DNA of 64,000 nucleotides from Microbacterium sp. MYb62 (GCF_002979475.1 NZ_PCOY01000015.1:1-64000); one strand, 5' to 3'; counted from the stretch's first letter, positions 34,901-43,542 are shown. Numbers and translations: made by a program. Notes: a model not told the origin generated them from the letters alone.

Positions 34901-36184
34901 TCAGGGCTCCGCGGAGAGGAACAGCTCGATGACCGGCACCGGACCCTCCGGACGCTGCACGGGGAGTTGCAGCGTGAGGGTGCCTTCCGGCAGGCCGCCC
35001 ATGAGCGTGTTCTGCGCTTGACGCGCGGGGTCGATGCGCAGCGGCACGAGCTCGGAGGCGTCCGACATCAGCTGCGCGTACTGCACGCGGTCGGCGAGGC
35101 CGGGCAGGTGCAGGTGCTTGAAAGGCCACGAGAACAGGTGCACGTAGAGGCGATCGCCCCGCAGGGTGTAGCGGGTGTCGCTCGGTGCGGACCAGGGTGC
35201 GGGGCCGGCGCCGTGGATGGATCGCGCGTGGTCGTCCATCCAGGCCGCGATGTCGGAGAAGGTGCGCTGCGCGGTGGGGTCGAGGCGTCCTCGCCCGTCC
35301 GGGCCGATGTTCAGCAGCAGGTTGCCGTCTTTGGACACGCCGTCGACGAGCAGCTTGATCAACGACTCGGAGCTCTTCGCGTCGAGGTTGTCGCGGTCGT
35401 AGCCCCAGCTCCCGTCGAGGGTCTGGCACGCCTCCCACGGGACGGGGACGCCGTCGCGCCGCATCGGCTCGAGGGGCTGGTACTGCTCGGGCGTGACGAT
35501 GTCGCCCGGGATCCCGAGCCTGTCGTTCACGATGATCCCTGGCTGCAGCTCCCTGACCAGTGCCAGGAGGTTCACGGCATCCCAGTCCTCGGCGCCCTTC
35601 CCTGCCCAGTAGTCGGGACGGTGCGTGTAGGAGAAGTCGAAGAAGAGGTAGTCGATCCGGCCGTAGTCGGTGAGGAGTTCGCGCACCTGTCCGTGCAGGT
35701 AGGGCTGGTAGTCGCGGATGTCGCGGTGAGCCGTCGCGGCTTTGAATTCCTCGTCGTCGCGCTGCGGGTGGGTGCCGTCGACGGGGAAGCCCTCGTGGTG
35801 CCAATCGATGAGGGAGTAGTAGAGGCCGACGCGCAGGCCCTCCGCACGGCAGGCGTCGACGAATTCGCGCACGGCATCGCGACCGAACGGGGTGTTCATG
35901 ACCGTGTAGTCGGTGAGCGACGAGTCCCACAGGCAGAAGCCGTCGTGGTGCTTGGCCGTGAGCACCACGTAGCCTGCGCCCGCCGCCTTCGCGGTGCGCG
36001 CCCACGCACGAGGGTCGTACCGGTCGGGGTCGAAGTGCGCGCGGTACGGCTCGTACTGCGCATCCGTGAGCTGCTCGCGGCTCTTGACCCATTCGTGTCG
36101 GGCGGCGAGCGAGTACAGCCCCCAGTGCACGAACATGCCGAGACGGGCTTCGGTGAACCAGGCGAGGTCGGCGGGTGCCGTCAT
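34901..36184 (-). CDS. GH29 family alpha-L-fucosidase-like protein
   Basis: The 427-residue protein has the GH29 pattern: WFTEARLGMFVHWGLYSL at the N-terminus, VLTAKHHDGFCLWDS (about 75-87), and a candidate nucleophile Asp183 in YLFFDFSY. The acid/base is not conserved enough across GH29 to assign by eye. There is no signal peptide, so it should trim imported oligosaccharides in the cytosol. The start overlaps the phosphatase-like gene (ATGA). Its place in an operon with a PL6 lyase suggests that the polymer or a branch carries fucose, or that the enzyme has a related 6-deoxysugar specificity. Confidence 0.87.
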   Translation of the reverse strand: MTAPADLAWFTEARLGMFVHWGLYSLAARHEWVKSREQLTDAQYEPYRAHFDPDRYDPRAWARTAKAAGAGYVVLTAKHHDGFCLWDSSLTDYTVMNTPFGRDAVREFVDACRAEGLRVGLYYSLIDWHHEGFPVDGTHPQRDDEEFKAATAHRDIRDYQPYLHGQVRELLTDYGRIDYLFFDFSYTHRPDYWAGKGAEDWDAVNLLALVRELQPGIIVNDRLGIPGDIVTPEQYQPLEPMRRDGVPVPWEACQTLDGSWGYDRDNLDAKSSESLIKLLVDGVSKDGNLLLNIGPDGRGRLDPTAQRTFSDIAAWMDDHARSIHGAGPAPWSAPSDTRYTLRGDRLYVHLFSWPFKHLHLPGLADRVQYAQLMSDASELVPLRIDPARQAQNTLMGGLPEGTLTLQLPVQRPEGPVPVIELFLSAEP

Positions 36185-36969
36185 GACACTGCTCCTTGGG
36201 AGACGGGGTGGCGCGGGGAGGAGTGGTGGGCAGGAGCAGTGGCCGGAGCAGTGGCCGGGGCGGTGTCCACGAGGGCTTCGCGCAGGGCGGCGAGCTCTCC
36301 GGGGGTGAGGCCGTGATGACGCAGATAGCCGGCGGCGGAACCCCACTGCTCGTCGACGGCGGACAGCGCGGCGCGCATGACCTCGGGCGGCGATTCGGTG
36401 GCCAGCATCCAGGCGTGCCGTGACGCGGGGTACTTCTTCGTGAGGCGCTCCGAGGTGGCCCTGCGGTGCGCGGCGGGGATGAGGGAGGCGGTGAGCGCGT
36501 AGTCGGCGACGACGGCTTCCCGATCGGCGTCGACGGCTGCGAGCGCCAGCGCGACGACCATCCCGGTGCGGTCCTTGCCGGCCGTGCAGTGCACGAGGGT
36601 CGGCGCCCCGGAGGCGATCACCCGCACGGCGGCGACGAGCGGCGCGGACGATTCGGTGAGCAGACGGGAATAGATCTCCCCGAGATCGAGGTCCTCGAGG
36701 AAGAACGATCGCGGCGATCCCAGATACAGGGGGAGGCGGACGGTCTCCGCCCCGATGAGCGCGCCGGCGTCGTCCGCGACCTCTTCGTCCGAGCGGAGAT
36801 CGACCACGCGTCGCACCAGGGGGCGGAGCGTCTGCGCGCCCCGCGGGCGGAGCCCCCCGAGATGGCCCGAGCGGAAGAGCCGTCCGCGCCTGATCGCGCC
36901 ATCGGCCGTCGGGGTGCCGCCGACGTCGCGGAACCCGGTGACGCCGTCGACCTCGATCACGGCGCTCAC
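36181..36969 (-). CDS. Tyrosine-protein-phosphatase-like protein
   Basis: The 262-residue protein carries the phosphatase P-loop HCTAGKDRTG with nucleophile Cys128 and Arg134. GFRDVGG precedes it at the N-terminus and VDLRSDEE in the middle, which is the pattern of the Y_phosphatase3 group. The C-terminal tail is an Ala/Thr/Pro repeat (ATAPATAPA). The GTG at 36969 overlaps the permease stop and the stop overlaps the fucosidase start, so it is tightly embedded in the importer operon. It could dephosphorylate a protein or an imported sugar phosphate; position favours a metabolic role but there is no direct evidence. Confidence 0.87.
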   Translation of the reverse strand: MSAVIEVDGVTGFRDVGGTPTADGAIRRGRLFRSGHLGGLRPRGAQTLRPLVRRVVDLRSDEEVADDAGALIGAETVRLPLYLGSPRSFFLEDLDLGEIYSRLLTESSAPLVAAVRVIASGAPTLVHCTAGKDRTGMVVALALAAVDADREAVVADYALTASLIPAAHRRATSERLTKKYPASRHAWMLATESPPEVMRAALSAVDEQWGSAAGYLRHHGLTPGELAALREALVDTAPATAPATAPAHHSSPRHPVSQGAVS

Positions 36970-37832
36970 CCTTTCAGGGCGCCCGAGGTGAGCCCTCGCG
37001 CGAACGACCGCTGGAACAGGAGGAACACGATCACGGACGGGGCGAGGGCGAGCAGCGATGCCGCCATGATCACGCCGGGCGTCACCGCGGGATCGATGCG
37101 CAGCGTGCGCAGCGCGAGAGGCAGGGTGTACGTGTCGCTGCTCTGGGAGACCAGCAGGGGCAACAGGTACTGGTCCCAGATCATCGTGAAGCCGAACACG
37201 CCGATGACGCCGAGCGCCGGCTTGCACAGCGGGACGATGATCTGCGCGAACACCCGCAGCTCGCTGGCGCCGTCGATGCGCGCGGCCTCCTCGAGTTCGA
37301 GGGGCACGTCCTTCATGAACTCGGTCATCACCAGGATCGAGAAGGCCCAGGCGCCCAGCGGCACGATCATGCCGGCGAGCGTGCCCATCAGGTTGATGTG
37401 CACGAGGGGGAGATCGGAGAGCAGGATCGACAGCGGCAGGGCCAGGATCTCCTCCGGCAGCATCATGGTCGCGAGGATCGCGACCAGCACGAGCGCCGAG
37501 AAGCGGAAGCGCTTGCGGGCGAGCGCGTAACCGGCGAGCACCGAGACGATCACCTGCAGCAGCAGTCCGAACCCGACCACGAAGAAGGAGTTCGCGAGGT
37601 ACCCGAGCACGCCGTAGTCGAAGGCGATGGCGAAGTTGTCCAGCGTCGGCCGGGTCGGGATGACGCTGAGCTCGGTCGGGTCGGAGACCTCGCTGAACGC
37701 ACCGACGAGCAGAGCGACGAGCGGGCCGGCGAAGAGCGCGACCACCACCGCGTACAGCAGCACCTTCGCGCCGATGGCGAGGACGGTGCGGCTCTCGGTG
37801 AGTCCGAGGGCGGTATCGGTTCCGGCGGTCAT
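36966..37832 (-). CDS. Carbohydrate ABC transporter permease (MalG-type)
   Basis: This is a 288-residue permease with about six transmembrane helices, the EAA loop EAARIDGASELRVFAQIIVPL, and a C-terminus SFARGLTSGALKG typical of MalG-type CUT1 proteins. It is coupled to the upstream permease (ATGA) and to the phosphatase-like gene (GTGA). No ATPase is encoded in the operon. Confidence 0.94.
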   Translation of the reverse strand: MTAGTDTALGLTESRTVLAIGAKVLLYAVVVALFAGPLVALLVGAFSEVSDPTELSVIPTRPTLDNFAIAFDYGVLGYLANSFFVVGFGLLLQVIVSVLAGYALARKRFRFSALVLVAILATMMLPEEILALPLSILLSDLPLVHINLMGTLAGMIVPLGAWAFSILVMTEFMKDVPLELEEAARIDGASELRVFAQIIVPLCKPALGVIGVFGFTMIWDQYLLPLLVSQSSDTYTLPLALRTLRIDPAVTPGVIMAASLLALAPSVIVFLLFQRSFARGLTSGALKG

Positions 37833-38797
37833 GCGTCCTTCTTCCTTCGCACCAGGAGCTGCACGATCACGGTCAGCAGGAGCGTGGCGAGGAACAGCAG
37901 CACGGCGCCGGCCGAGCCGACTCCGAGCTTCCCCTGTTCCAGGCCGAGCTTGTAGAGGAGGGTCATGACCACCTCGGTCGCCCCGTTCGGGCCGCCGTTG
38001 GTCATCAGGAACACCTCGGTGAACACCCGGAAGCCGCGGACGGCGGCCAGGATGAAGAGGATCGCGAACACCGGTCGGAGTCCGGGGATCGTGACGTGCA
38101 CGATGCGCTGCCAGCGGTTGGCGCCGTCGACCGTCGCGGCTTCGTAGAGTCCGCGGTCGATGCCGGCGAGTCCGGCGAGGATGATCATCATGTCGTAGGG
38201 GGCTCCGCGCCAGATGCCCATCAGCATGATGGACCACATGGCGGAGTCGGGGCTGTTGATGTACTCGCTGGGGCCGAGGCCGATCGTGCCGATGATCGAG
38301 TTGAGGAAACCGTCGGCGGACGGGTAGTACATGATCCGCCACAGCTCGGCGACCACGGCCATCGGGACGACGACCGGCAGGAATGCGGCCGAGCGGATGA
38401 AGGAGAGCTTCCTGGTCTGCCCTTCCAGCAGGAGGGCGAGGAGGAATCCGAGTGCGAGGCACCCGGCCGTCTGTCCGAACGCGAGGACGAGGGTGTTCAC
38501 CGTGGCGTCGCGGAACGCGGGGTCGGAGAGGATCGTCTGGTAGTTCGCCAGCCCCACGAACTCGTTGCCGAGGTAGGGCCGCACGTTCTCCACCGACATC
38601 GAGACGGCCTGGACCATCGGGATGTAGCGGAAGACGAGGAACAGCAGCAGCGCCGGGGCGAGGAAGGCCCAGGGGACCCACCACTGGCCCTGCGTGCGGT
38701 TGCGGCGTCGGCGTGCCGGTGGCGGGGATGCGGGGGTCCCCGCCACCGGAGCGGAAGCGTCGACCGTGTTCACGGCGTCGGCGGTGTCGAGTGTCAC
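37829..38797 (-). CDS. Carbohydrate ABC transporter permease (MalF-type)
   Basis: This 322-residue permease has a long Ala/Pro-rich cytoplasmic N-terminus with the basic run ARRRRNR, about six helices, and the EAA loop EAATVDGANRWQRIVHVTIPGL. The GTG at 38797 overlaps the stop of the binding-protein gene (GTGA). Confidence 0.94.
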   Translation of the reverse strand: MTLDTADAVNTVDASAPVAGTPASPPPARRRRNRTQGQWWVPWAFLAPALLLFLVFRYIPMVQAVSMSVENVRPYLGNEFVGLANYQTILSDPAFRDATVNTLVLAFGQTAGCLALGFLLALLLEGQTRKLSFIRSAAFLPVVVPMAVVAELWRIMYYPSADGFLNSIIGTIGLGPSEYINSPDSAMWSIMLMGIWRGAPYDMMIILAGLAGIDRGLYEAATVDGANRWQRIVHVTIPGLRPVFAILFILAAVRGFRVFTEVFLMTNGGPNGATEVVMTLLYKLGLEQGKLGVGSAGAVLLFLATLLLTVIVQLLVRRKKDA

Positions 38798-40128
38798 TGG
38801 TCGAGGATTCCCTGGGTCAGGAGCTCTGCGGTGAGCTTGCCGTCGAGCGCGGCGAGTTCTTCCTCGACGTCGAGACTGCAGTCGGCGAGGAGCGCGTTGA
38901 CGGTGTCGGCGCTCATCTGCCGGATCGGCGTCCAGCTCGGGATGGTCGGCGCATAGCGTCCGCTGGTCTTGTACGCCTCGGCGAAGGTCTGCCAGCGCGG
39001 GTCGTCGCGGACGTCGGCGATGTCGACCTTCTCGTTGACGGGGAGCTGGATCGCGAAGGCCTCTTCGCCCTCCATGCCGTAGGTCTGCGCGTCGGGGCTG
39101 ATGTAGTAGTCCGCGAACGCGGTCTGGCCCTTCTCGTTGTCGGATCCGGCCATCAGGTAGACGGTGCCGCCCTCGGCGAGGACCGTGGAGTCCTTCGGGC
39201 CCTCGGGTGCCGGGACGACCTCGTACTTGTCGGCTCCGAGCACGCCGTCGAACCGCGGCAGCATGTAGGGCCCGGTCACGTACATCCCGGCCACGCCCGA
39301 TTCGAACGCCTCATTGGTCGGGGGAGTGTCCATGCTGGCCGCGCCGGGCTGGATGACGCCGGCCTTGCACTGCAGGTCGCGGAACCACGTCGCGGCCTCG
39401 ACCGCCTCGGGCTCGCTCATCGACGGGAGGTACCCGTCGCCGGACTTGGTGATGAAGTCGCCGCCGGCCGACCACAGGAAGTTGGAGAAGTACCACGACG
39501 CGTAGCCGCGCTTGGTCGATCCGGGAACGGCGAGTCCGTAGGTGTCGGCCTGGCCGTTGCCGTCCGGGTCGTTCTCGGTGAACGCGGTGGCCACCTCGAG
39601 CATCTCGTCCCAGTCGGTCGGCGCCTCGAGGCCGAGGGCCTTCAGCCAGTCGCTGCGCACATAGAGGGCGTTCGCCTGGGCGGAGTAGGGGATGCCGTAG
39701 GTCTTCCCGTCGATGGCCTTGCCGGCTTCCAGCGCCTGGGGACTCAGATCGGCGGAGTTCGGGACCTCGTCGAGGTCGATCTCGCGGAGGATGCCCTGGG
39801 TCTGCATCGTGCCCAGCTGGCTGACGTCGTTGAGCACGACGTCGGGCAGATCGCGCTGCCCGGCGCGCTGGGCCAGCTTGGTCTCGAAATCGTCGAAGAT
39901 CGCGGTGACCTCGGCCTTGTACCCGGTCGCCTCCTCGAAGGCGGCGACGAGACGCTGGGTGGCCTCCTCGCTCGGGCTGCCGGGTGTCGTGCGGGTCCAG
40001 ATCTCGAGGACCGCCTCTTCGTCCTGCTCGACAGCGGAGCCGCCTGCGGGGGCTGCAGTGCTGGAGCAGCCGGCGAGAGCGAGCGTGACGACGCCCAGGA
40101 CTGCTGCTGTTTTCATCTTCGTGTGCAT
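38794..40128 (-). CDS. Sugar ABC transporter substrate-binding lipoprotein
   Basis: The 444-residue CUT1 binding protein starts with a lipoprotein signal peptide ending in LALAGC, so it should be anchored outside the membrane. Recognisable segments are VLEIWTRTTPGS, YGIPYSAQANALYVRSDWL and the C-terminal WTPIRQM. The ATG at 40128 has CTGGAG five bases upstream; a second ATG follows four codons later. It opens the six-gene operon binding protein - permease - permease - phosphatase-like - GH29 - PL6, behind a consensus promoter and operator C. The ligand is probably an oligouronide made by the lyases. Confidence 0.93.
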   Translation of the reverse strand: MHTKMKTAAVLGVVTLALAGCSSTAAPAGGSAVEQDEEAVLEIWTRTTPGSPSEEATQRLVAAFEEATGYKAEVTAIFDDFETKLAQRAGQRDLPDVVLNDVSQLGTMQTQGILREIDLDEVPNSADLSPQALEAGKAIDGKTYGIPYSAQANALYVRSDWLKALGLEAPTDWDEMLEVATAFTENDPDGNGQADTYGLAVPGSTKRGYASWYFSNFLWSAGGDFITKSGDGYLPSMSEPEAVEAATWFRDLQCKAGVIQPGAASMDTPPTNEAFESGVAGMYVTGPYMLPRFDGVLGADKYEVVPAPEGPKDSTVLAEGGTVYLMAGSDNEKGQTAFADYYISPDAQTYGMEGEEAFAIQLPVNEKVDIADVRDDPRWQTFAEAYKTSGRYAPTIPSWTPIRQMSADTVNALLADCSLDVEEELAALDGKLTAELLTQGILDQ

Positions 40129-40141
40129 GTGATCTCCAGTT

Positions 40142-40208
40142 TGGCAAACGCTTGCCACTTTGCAAGACGTCGTTCGTGAATCTAACCTAGGGACGCGAGC
40201 ACTGTCAA
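40142..40208 (-). promoter_or_regulatory. Promoter and operator C of the oligouronide importer operon
   Basis: On the minus strand TTGACA (40203-40208) and TTAGAT (40180-40185) are exactly 17 bp apart, the best sigma-70-type promoter in the window. Operator C, TGGCAAACGCTTGCCA (40142-40157), lies about 16-31 bp downstream of the predicted start of transcription and 13 bp before the start codon. The layout fits repression by roadblock. Confidence 0.8.
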
Positions 40209-40257
40209 TCATTGATCGGATGTTTCGCTTTCCATGGGTGAACGATGAGGAGACGAC

Positions 40258-41268
40258 GTGGTCGACGGGGAGACGCGCACCAAAGTGCGCCTGGTGATGG
40301 AGGAGCGGCGGAGGAACGATGTGTTCCCCGCGGAGGTACTGGCCGACATCGACCGTATCGCGGACCTCGAGCGCCCGTTCCTCACGGCGGCCGAGCTCGC
40401 CGCCGATCCCACCGCTCTGCGCGATACCGAAGTGCTTCTCACGGGGTGGGGCGCACCCGTGATCGACGAGTCTCTCCTCGCCCGTGCGCCGAAGCTGCGC
40501 GCCGTGCTGCACGCGGCCGGATCGGTCAAGCACATCGTGACCGACGCGGCCTGGGAGCGCGGTGTCGAGGTCGTCTCCGCCGCCGGGGCCAACGCCGAGC
40601 CGGTCGCTCAGATGACGGCAGCGCAGATCGTGCTCGCCGCGCGCGGGGTGCCCGCCGCCCGCCGCCGGTATCGCGAGGAGCGGCAGCTGACGGCGTCGGC
40701 GGCGGCCGCCGGGGCCCGTGGGGCCGTGGTCGGCCTGGTCGCGCTGGGCGAGATCGGGCGTCGTGTGGCCGAACGGCTGCAGGGCTCGGGGGTGCGGATC
40801 CTGGCCGCCGATCCGTTCGCCTCGGCGGAGACGACGGCGGGGCTCGACGTGGAGCTGGTCGACCTGGAGGAACTGTTCCGGCGGTCCAGGGTCGTCAGCC
40901 TGCACGCGCCCCTGCTGCCGAGCACGGCGGGCATGGTCGGGGAGGGCCTGCTGCGCAGCCTGCCGCACGGAGCGACGCTGATCAACACCGCCAGAGGTGG
41001 TGTCCTCGACGAGGCGGCACTGGTCGCCGTCCTCTCCGCGCGTCCCGATCTCACCGCGCTCCTCGATGTCACGGCGGAGGAGCCTCCGCGGGCGGATTCC
41101 CCGCTGTGGGACCTCGACAACGTCGAGCTGACGCCGCATGTCGCCGGCTCCACGGGCGCCGACCGCGCGGCCATGGGCGAGCTCGTCGCGGCCGAGTTGC
41201 GTCAGCTCGTGAACGGCCTTCCGCTGCGTCACCGTGTGGAGCCGACGGCGCTGGCGCGCATGGCGTGA
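40258..41268 (+). CDS. D-2-hydroxyacid dehydrogenase family protein (second copy)
   Basis: This 336-residue paralogue of the dehydrogenase at 14527-15540 shares WGAP, AVLHAAGSV and the catalytic Arg (INTARGG), Glu (DVTAEEPP) and His (LTPHVAGST). The nucleotide loop reads VALGEIG, with Ala at the first Gly of GxGxxG, a different departure from that of its paralogue. It diverges from the importer operon and is followed by a LacI gene and glycerate kinase. Reduction of a 2-keto acid such as hydroxypyruvate or tartronate semialdehyde to glycerate, then phosphorylation by the kinase, is a reasonable inference. The GTG start follows GAGGAG. Confidence 0.85.
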   Translation: MVDGETRTKVRLVMEERRRNDVFPAEVLADIDRIADLERPFLTAAELAADPTALRDTEVLLTGWGAPVIDESLLARAPKLRAVLHAAGSVKHIVTDAAWERGVEVVSAAGANAEPVAQMTAAQIVLAARGVPAARRRYREERQLTASAAAAGARGAVVGLVALGEIGRRVAERLQGSGVRILAADPFASAETTAGLDVELVDLEELFRRSRVVSLHAPLLPSTAGMVGEGLLRSLPHGATLINTARGGVLDEAALVAVLSARPDLTALLDVTAEEPPRADSPLWDLDNVELTPHVAGSTGADRAAMGELVAAELRQLVNGLPLRHRVEPTALARMA

Positions 41269-41270
41269 TG

Positions 41271-41286
41271 CGGCAAACGATTGCCA
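41271..41286. promoter_or_regulatory. Operator D upstream of the second LacI gene
   Basis: CGGCAAACGATTGCCA, two bases after the dehydrogenase stop and 50 bp before the LacI start, is the fourth copy of the TGGCAANCGNTTGCCA operator. A TATGCT -10 (41324-41329) ends 6 nt before the LacI ATG. The operator lies upstream of that promoter, so it may act through looping or on a longer transcript. Confidence 0.65.
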
Positions 41287-41335
41287 TTCCTCTCCGCATC
41301 GATCGTCCGCCGGAGCGCGCCAGTATGCTCGGGGC

Positions 41336-42394
41336 ATGAGTCTGCCGGAAAGCCCTTCCCCGGCGCGGGCCCCGCGTCATCCACGGGGCCCTGCACCGAC
41401 GCTGCATGATGTGGCGCGTCACGCGGGTGTCTCGCTCGCGACCGCCTCGCGTGTGCTCAACGGCTCCGAGCGCAAGGTCGCCGAGTCGTTCCGCGAGCGC
41501 GTGCAGGCGGCCGCGGCGACGCTCGGGTACACGGCGAACGTCTCGGCCCAGTCGATCGCGCGCGGTACCTCGCCGGTGATCGCCCTGCTCGTCGCCGACA
41601 TCGCGGACCCCTATTTCGGCCTGATCGCCTCCGGGGTCGCGCGCGGCGCCGATGAGCACGGGCTGGTCGTGACGATCGCGATCACCGAGCGCGACCAGGA
41701 GCGCGAGGCGCGGATCGTGCGCGCGTTGCGCGGACAGCGTCCTCGGGGACTGATCCTCGCGGCCTCCCGCACGCAGGAGCCGATCGAGGCCGACACCGCG
41801 CACGAGCTCGCGGAGTTCGCACGACTCGGCGGCAGGATCGTCGCGTTCGGGCCCGACGGGGATGCCGACCGTCGCATCGAGATCGACAACCGCTCCGGGG
41901 CGGAGGCGCTCGGACGACGCATGGCCGAACTCGGGTACCGCTCCGCGATCGCGCTCGGCGCGGCGGAGGGTGTGCGCACCTCGGACGACCGTCTGGCCGG
42001 ATTCCGTGCCGGCTTCGAGGGAGCGGGCGGCGTCGTCGCCGCCGTGCGACGTGGAGACTTCCGACGTGAATCGGGGGCGGCGGACATGACGGACGCCCTC
42101 GCCGACGGCGTGCCGACCGGAACGGTGGTCTTCGCGATCAGCGATGTGGTCGCGATCGGCGCGATGTCCGCCATCCGCGATTCCGGCCGCGAGGTCGGTG
42201 CTGACATCGCCGTGTGCGGCTTCGACGACGTTCCGGCGAGCAGCGATGTCGCCCCGGCTCTGACGACCGTCCGCGTGCCGCTGAGCGAGGTCGGCTACCA
42301 GGCCTTCCGCGCGACGGTCGACGCCGACTGGGAGCAGGCGCCGCTCCCGCTCGAGGTCGTCGTACGCGCGAGCACTCCGGGGATCGTCCGATGA
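41336..42394 (+). CDS. LacI family transcriptional regulator
   Basis: The 352-residue protein has a LacI helix-turn-helix at about residues 22-45 (LHDVARHAGVSLATASRVLNG), the hinge segment NVSAQSIARGTS and an effector domain (IALLVADIADPYFGLIASG to VCGFDDVPASSD). TATGCT ends 6 nt before the ATG and no ribosome binding site is seen, so the message may be leaderless. It is coupled to glycerate kinase by an ATGA overlap. It is the better candidate to bind operator D, and perhaps all four sites. Confidence 0.91.
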   Translation: MSLPESPSPARAPRHPRGPAPTLHDVARHAGVSLATASRVLNGSERKVAESFRERVQAAAATLGYTANVSAQSIARGTSPVIALLVADIADPYFGLIASGVARGADEHGLVVTIAITERDQEREARIVRALRGQRPRGLILAASRTQEPIEADTAHELAEFARLGGRIVAFGPDGDADRRIEIDNRSGAEALGRRMAELGYRSAIALGAAEGVRTSDDRLAGFRAGFEGAGGVVAAVRRGDFRRESGAADMTDALADGVPTGTVVFAISDVVAIGAMSAIRDSGREVGADIAVCGFDDVPASSDVAPALTTVRVPLSEVGYQAFRATVDADWEQAPLPLEVVVRASTPGIVR

Positions 42395-43542
42395 CCCGCG
42401 TCGTGCTGGCGCCGGACAGCTTCAAGGGGACCATCACCGCGGCCGATGCCGCGGCGGCGCTCGCTGACGGGTGGGCGTCGGTCGACCCCGAGGCCGAGTT
42501 CGTGCACCGGCCCATGGCGGACGGCGGCGAGGGCACAGTCGCGGCGTTCGAGGCTGCCGTGCCGGGTGCGGTGCGGATGCCGGTGACGGTCGACGGTCCC
42601 GCGGGGAAGCCCATCGACACCTCCTGGCTGCTGCTGCCCCCGACGCAGGACGCACCGGCGGGGACGGCCGTCGTCGACATCGGCTCGACCTCCGGTATCG
42701 AGCTGCTGGACGAACTGCGCCCCTGGGATGCCGACACCACCGGCTTCGGTCAGGCCATGGCCGCAGCCCTCGACCACGGCGTCTCACGCCTCGTCGTCGG
42801 CATCGGCTCCAGTGCGTCCACCGACGGCGGTACCGGGATGCTCGCCGCTCTCGGCGCGCGGTTCCTCGACGCCTCCGGTGCTCCGGTCGCCCGTGGTGCG
42901 CGCGGGCTGGCCGACATCGCATCGGTGGACGTGAGTGGATTGCGGGCCGCACCCGACGTGCGCGTGCTCACCGACGTCACCAATCCGCTCACCGGTCCGC
43001 GCGGCGCTGCTGCGGTGTTCGGTCCGCAGAAGGGCCTGCGCGACGACGACATCGCGTTCGTCGACGGCGGCCTGCGCCGGCTCGCGGAGCTGCTGGGCAT
43101 CGATCCGGCGGGGCAGGGCAACGGCGCGGCCGGAGGCACGGGAGCGGCGCTCGCGGTGTGGGGCGGCACGCTCGCGCCCGGCGCCGCCGAGGTGGCCGAG
43201 CTCATCGGCCTGGCCGACGCGATCGCCGACGCGGATGTCGTCATCACCGGCGAGGGCTCGTACGACGGGCAGTCCGGCGACGGCAAGGTGCCGTCCTTCC
43301 TCGCCGGCCTCGCCGCTGCCGCGGGAGCACAGGCGATGCTCGCCGCCGGCCGCATCACACCCGACGCGGACACCGCGCTGTTCGCGGCATCCGCTTCGCT
43401 CACCGACCTCGCCGGCTCCGCGGATGCCGCCCTCGCCGAGCCTGCTCGATGGCTCCGCGACGCGGGGGCGGTGCTGGCACGCGCCGCGCATGCTCGCTCC
43501 GCAGACGTGCCTCCGGGTCACACCGTGAGGCGCGAGCGGTAG
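42391..43542 (+). CDS. Glycerate kinase (GlxK/GarK type)
   Basis: The 383-residue protein begins MTRVVLAPDSFKGTITAADAA, the signature of the glycerate kinase type 1 family. It continues with GGEGTV, GSSASTDGGTGML and VITGEGSYDGQSGDGK. It phosphorylates glycerate to a phosphoglycerate for entry into glycolysis. The start overlaps the LacI stop (ATGA). The last 25 bp overlap the end of the convergent AraC gene. Together with the adjacent 2-hydroxyacid dehydrogenase it suggests a glycerate end-product of the uronate or sugar-acid route. Confidence 0.93.
   Translation: MTRVVLAPDSFKGTITAADAAAALADGWASVDPEAEFVHRPMADGGEGTVAAFEAAVPGAVRMPVTVDGPAGKPIDTSWLLLPPTQDAPAGTAVVDIGSTSGIELLDELRPWDADTTGFGQAMAAALDHGVSRLVVGIGSSASTDGGTGMLAALGARFLDASGAPVARGARGLADIASVDVSGLRAAPDVRVLTDVTNPLTGPRGAAAVFGPQKGLRDDDIAFVDGGLRRLAELLGIDPAGQGNGAAGGTGAALAVWGGTLAPGAAEVAELIGLADAIADADVVITGEGSYDGQSGDGKVPSFLAGLAAAAGAQAMLAAGRITPDADTALFAASASLTDLAGSADAALAEPARWLRDAGAVLARAAHARSADVPPGHTVRRER

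Noticed and set aside
34901..36346. Longer N-terminus for the GH29 protein (start at 36346)
   Set aside because: The extra 54 residues are low-complexity and overlap the phosphatase-like gene; the ATG at 36184 has AAGGAG and an ATGA overlap.
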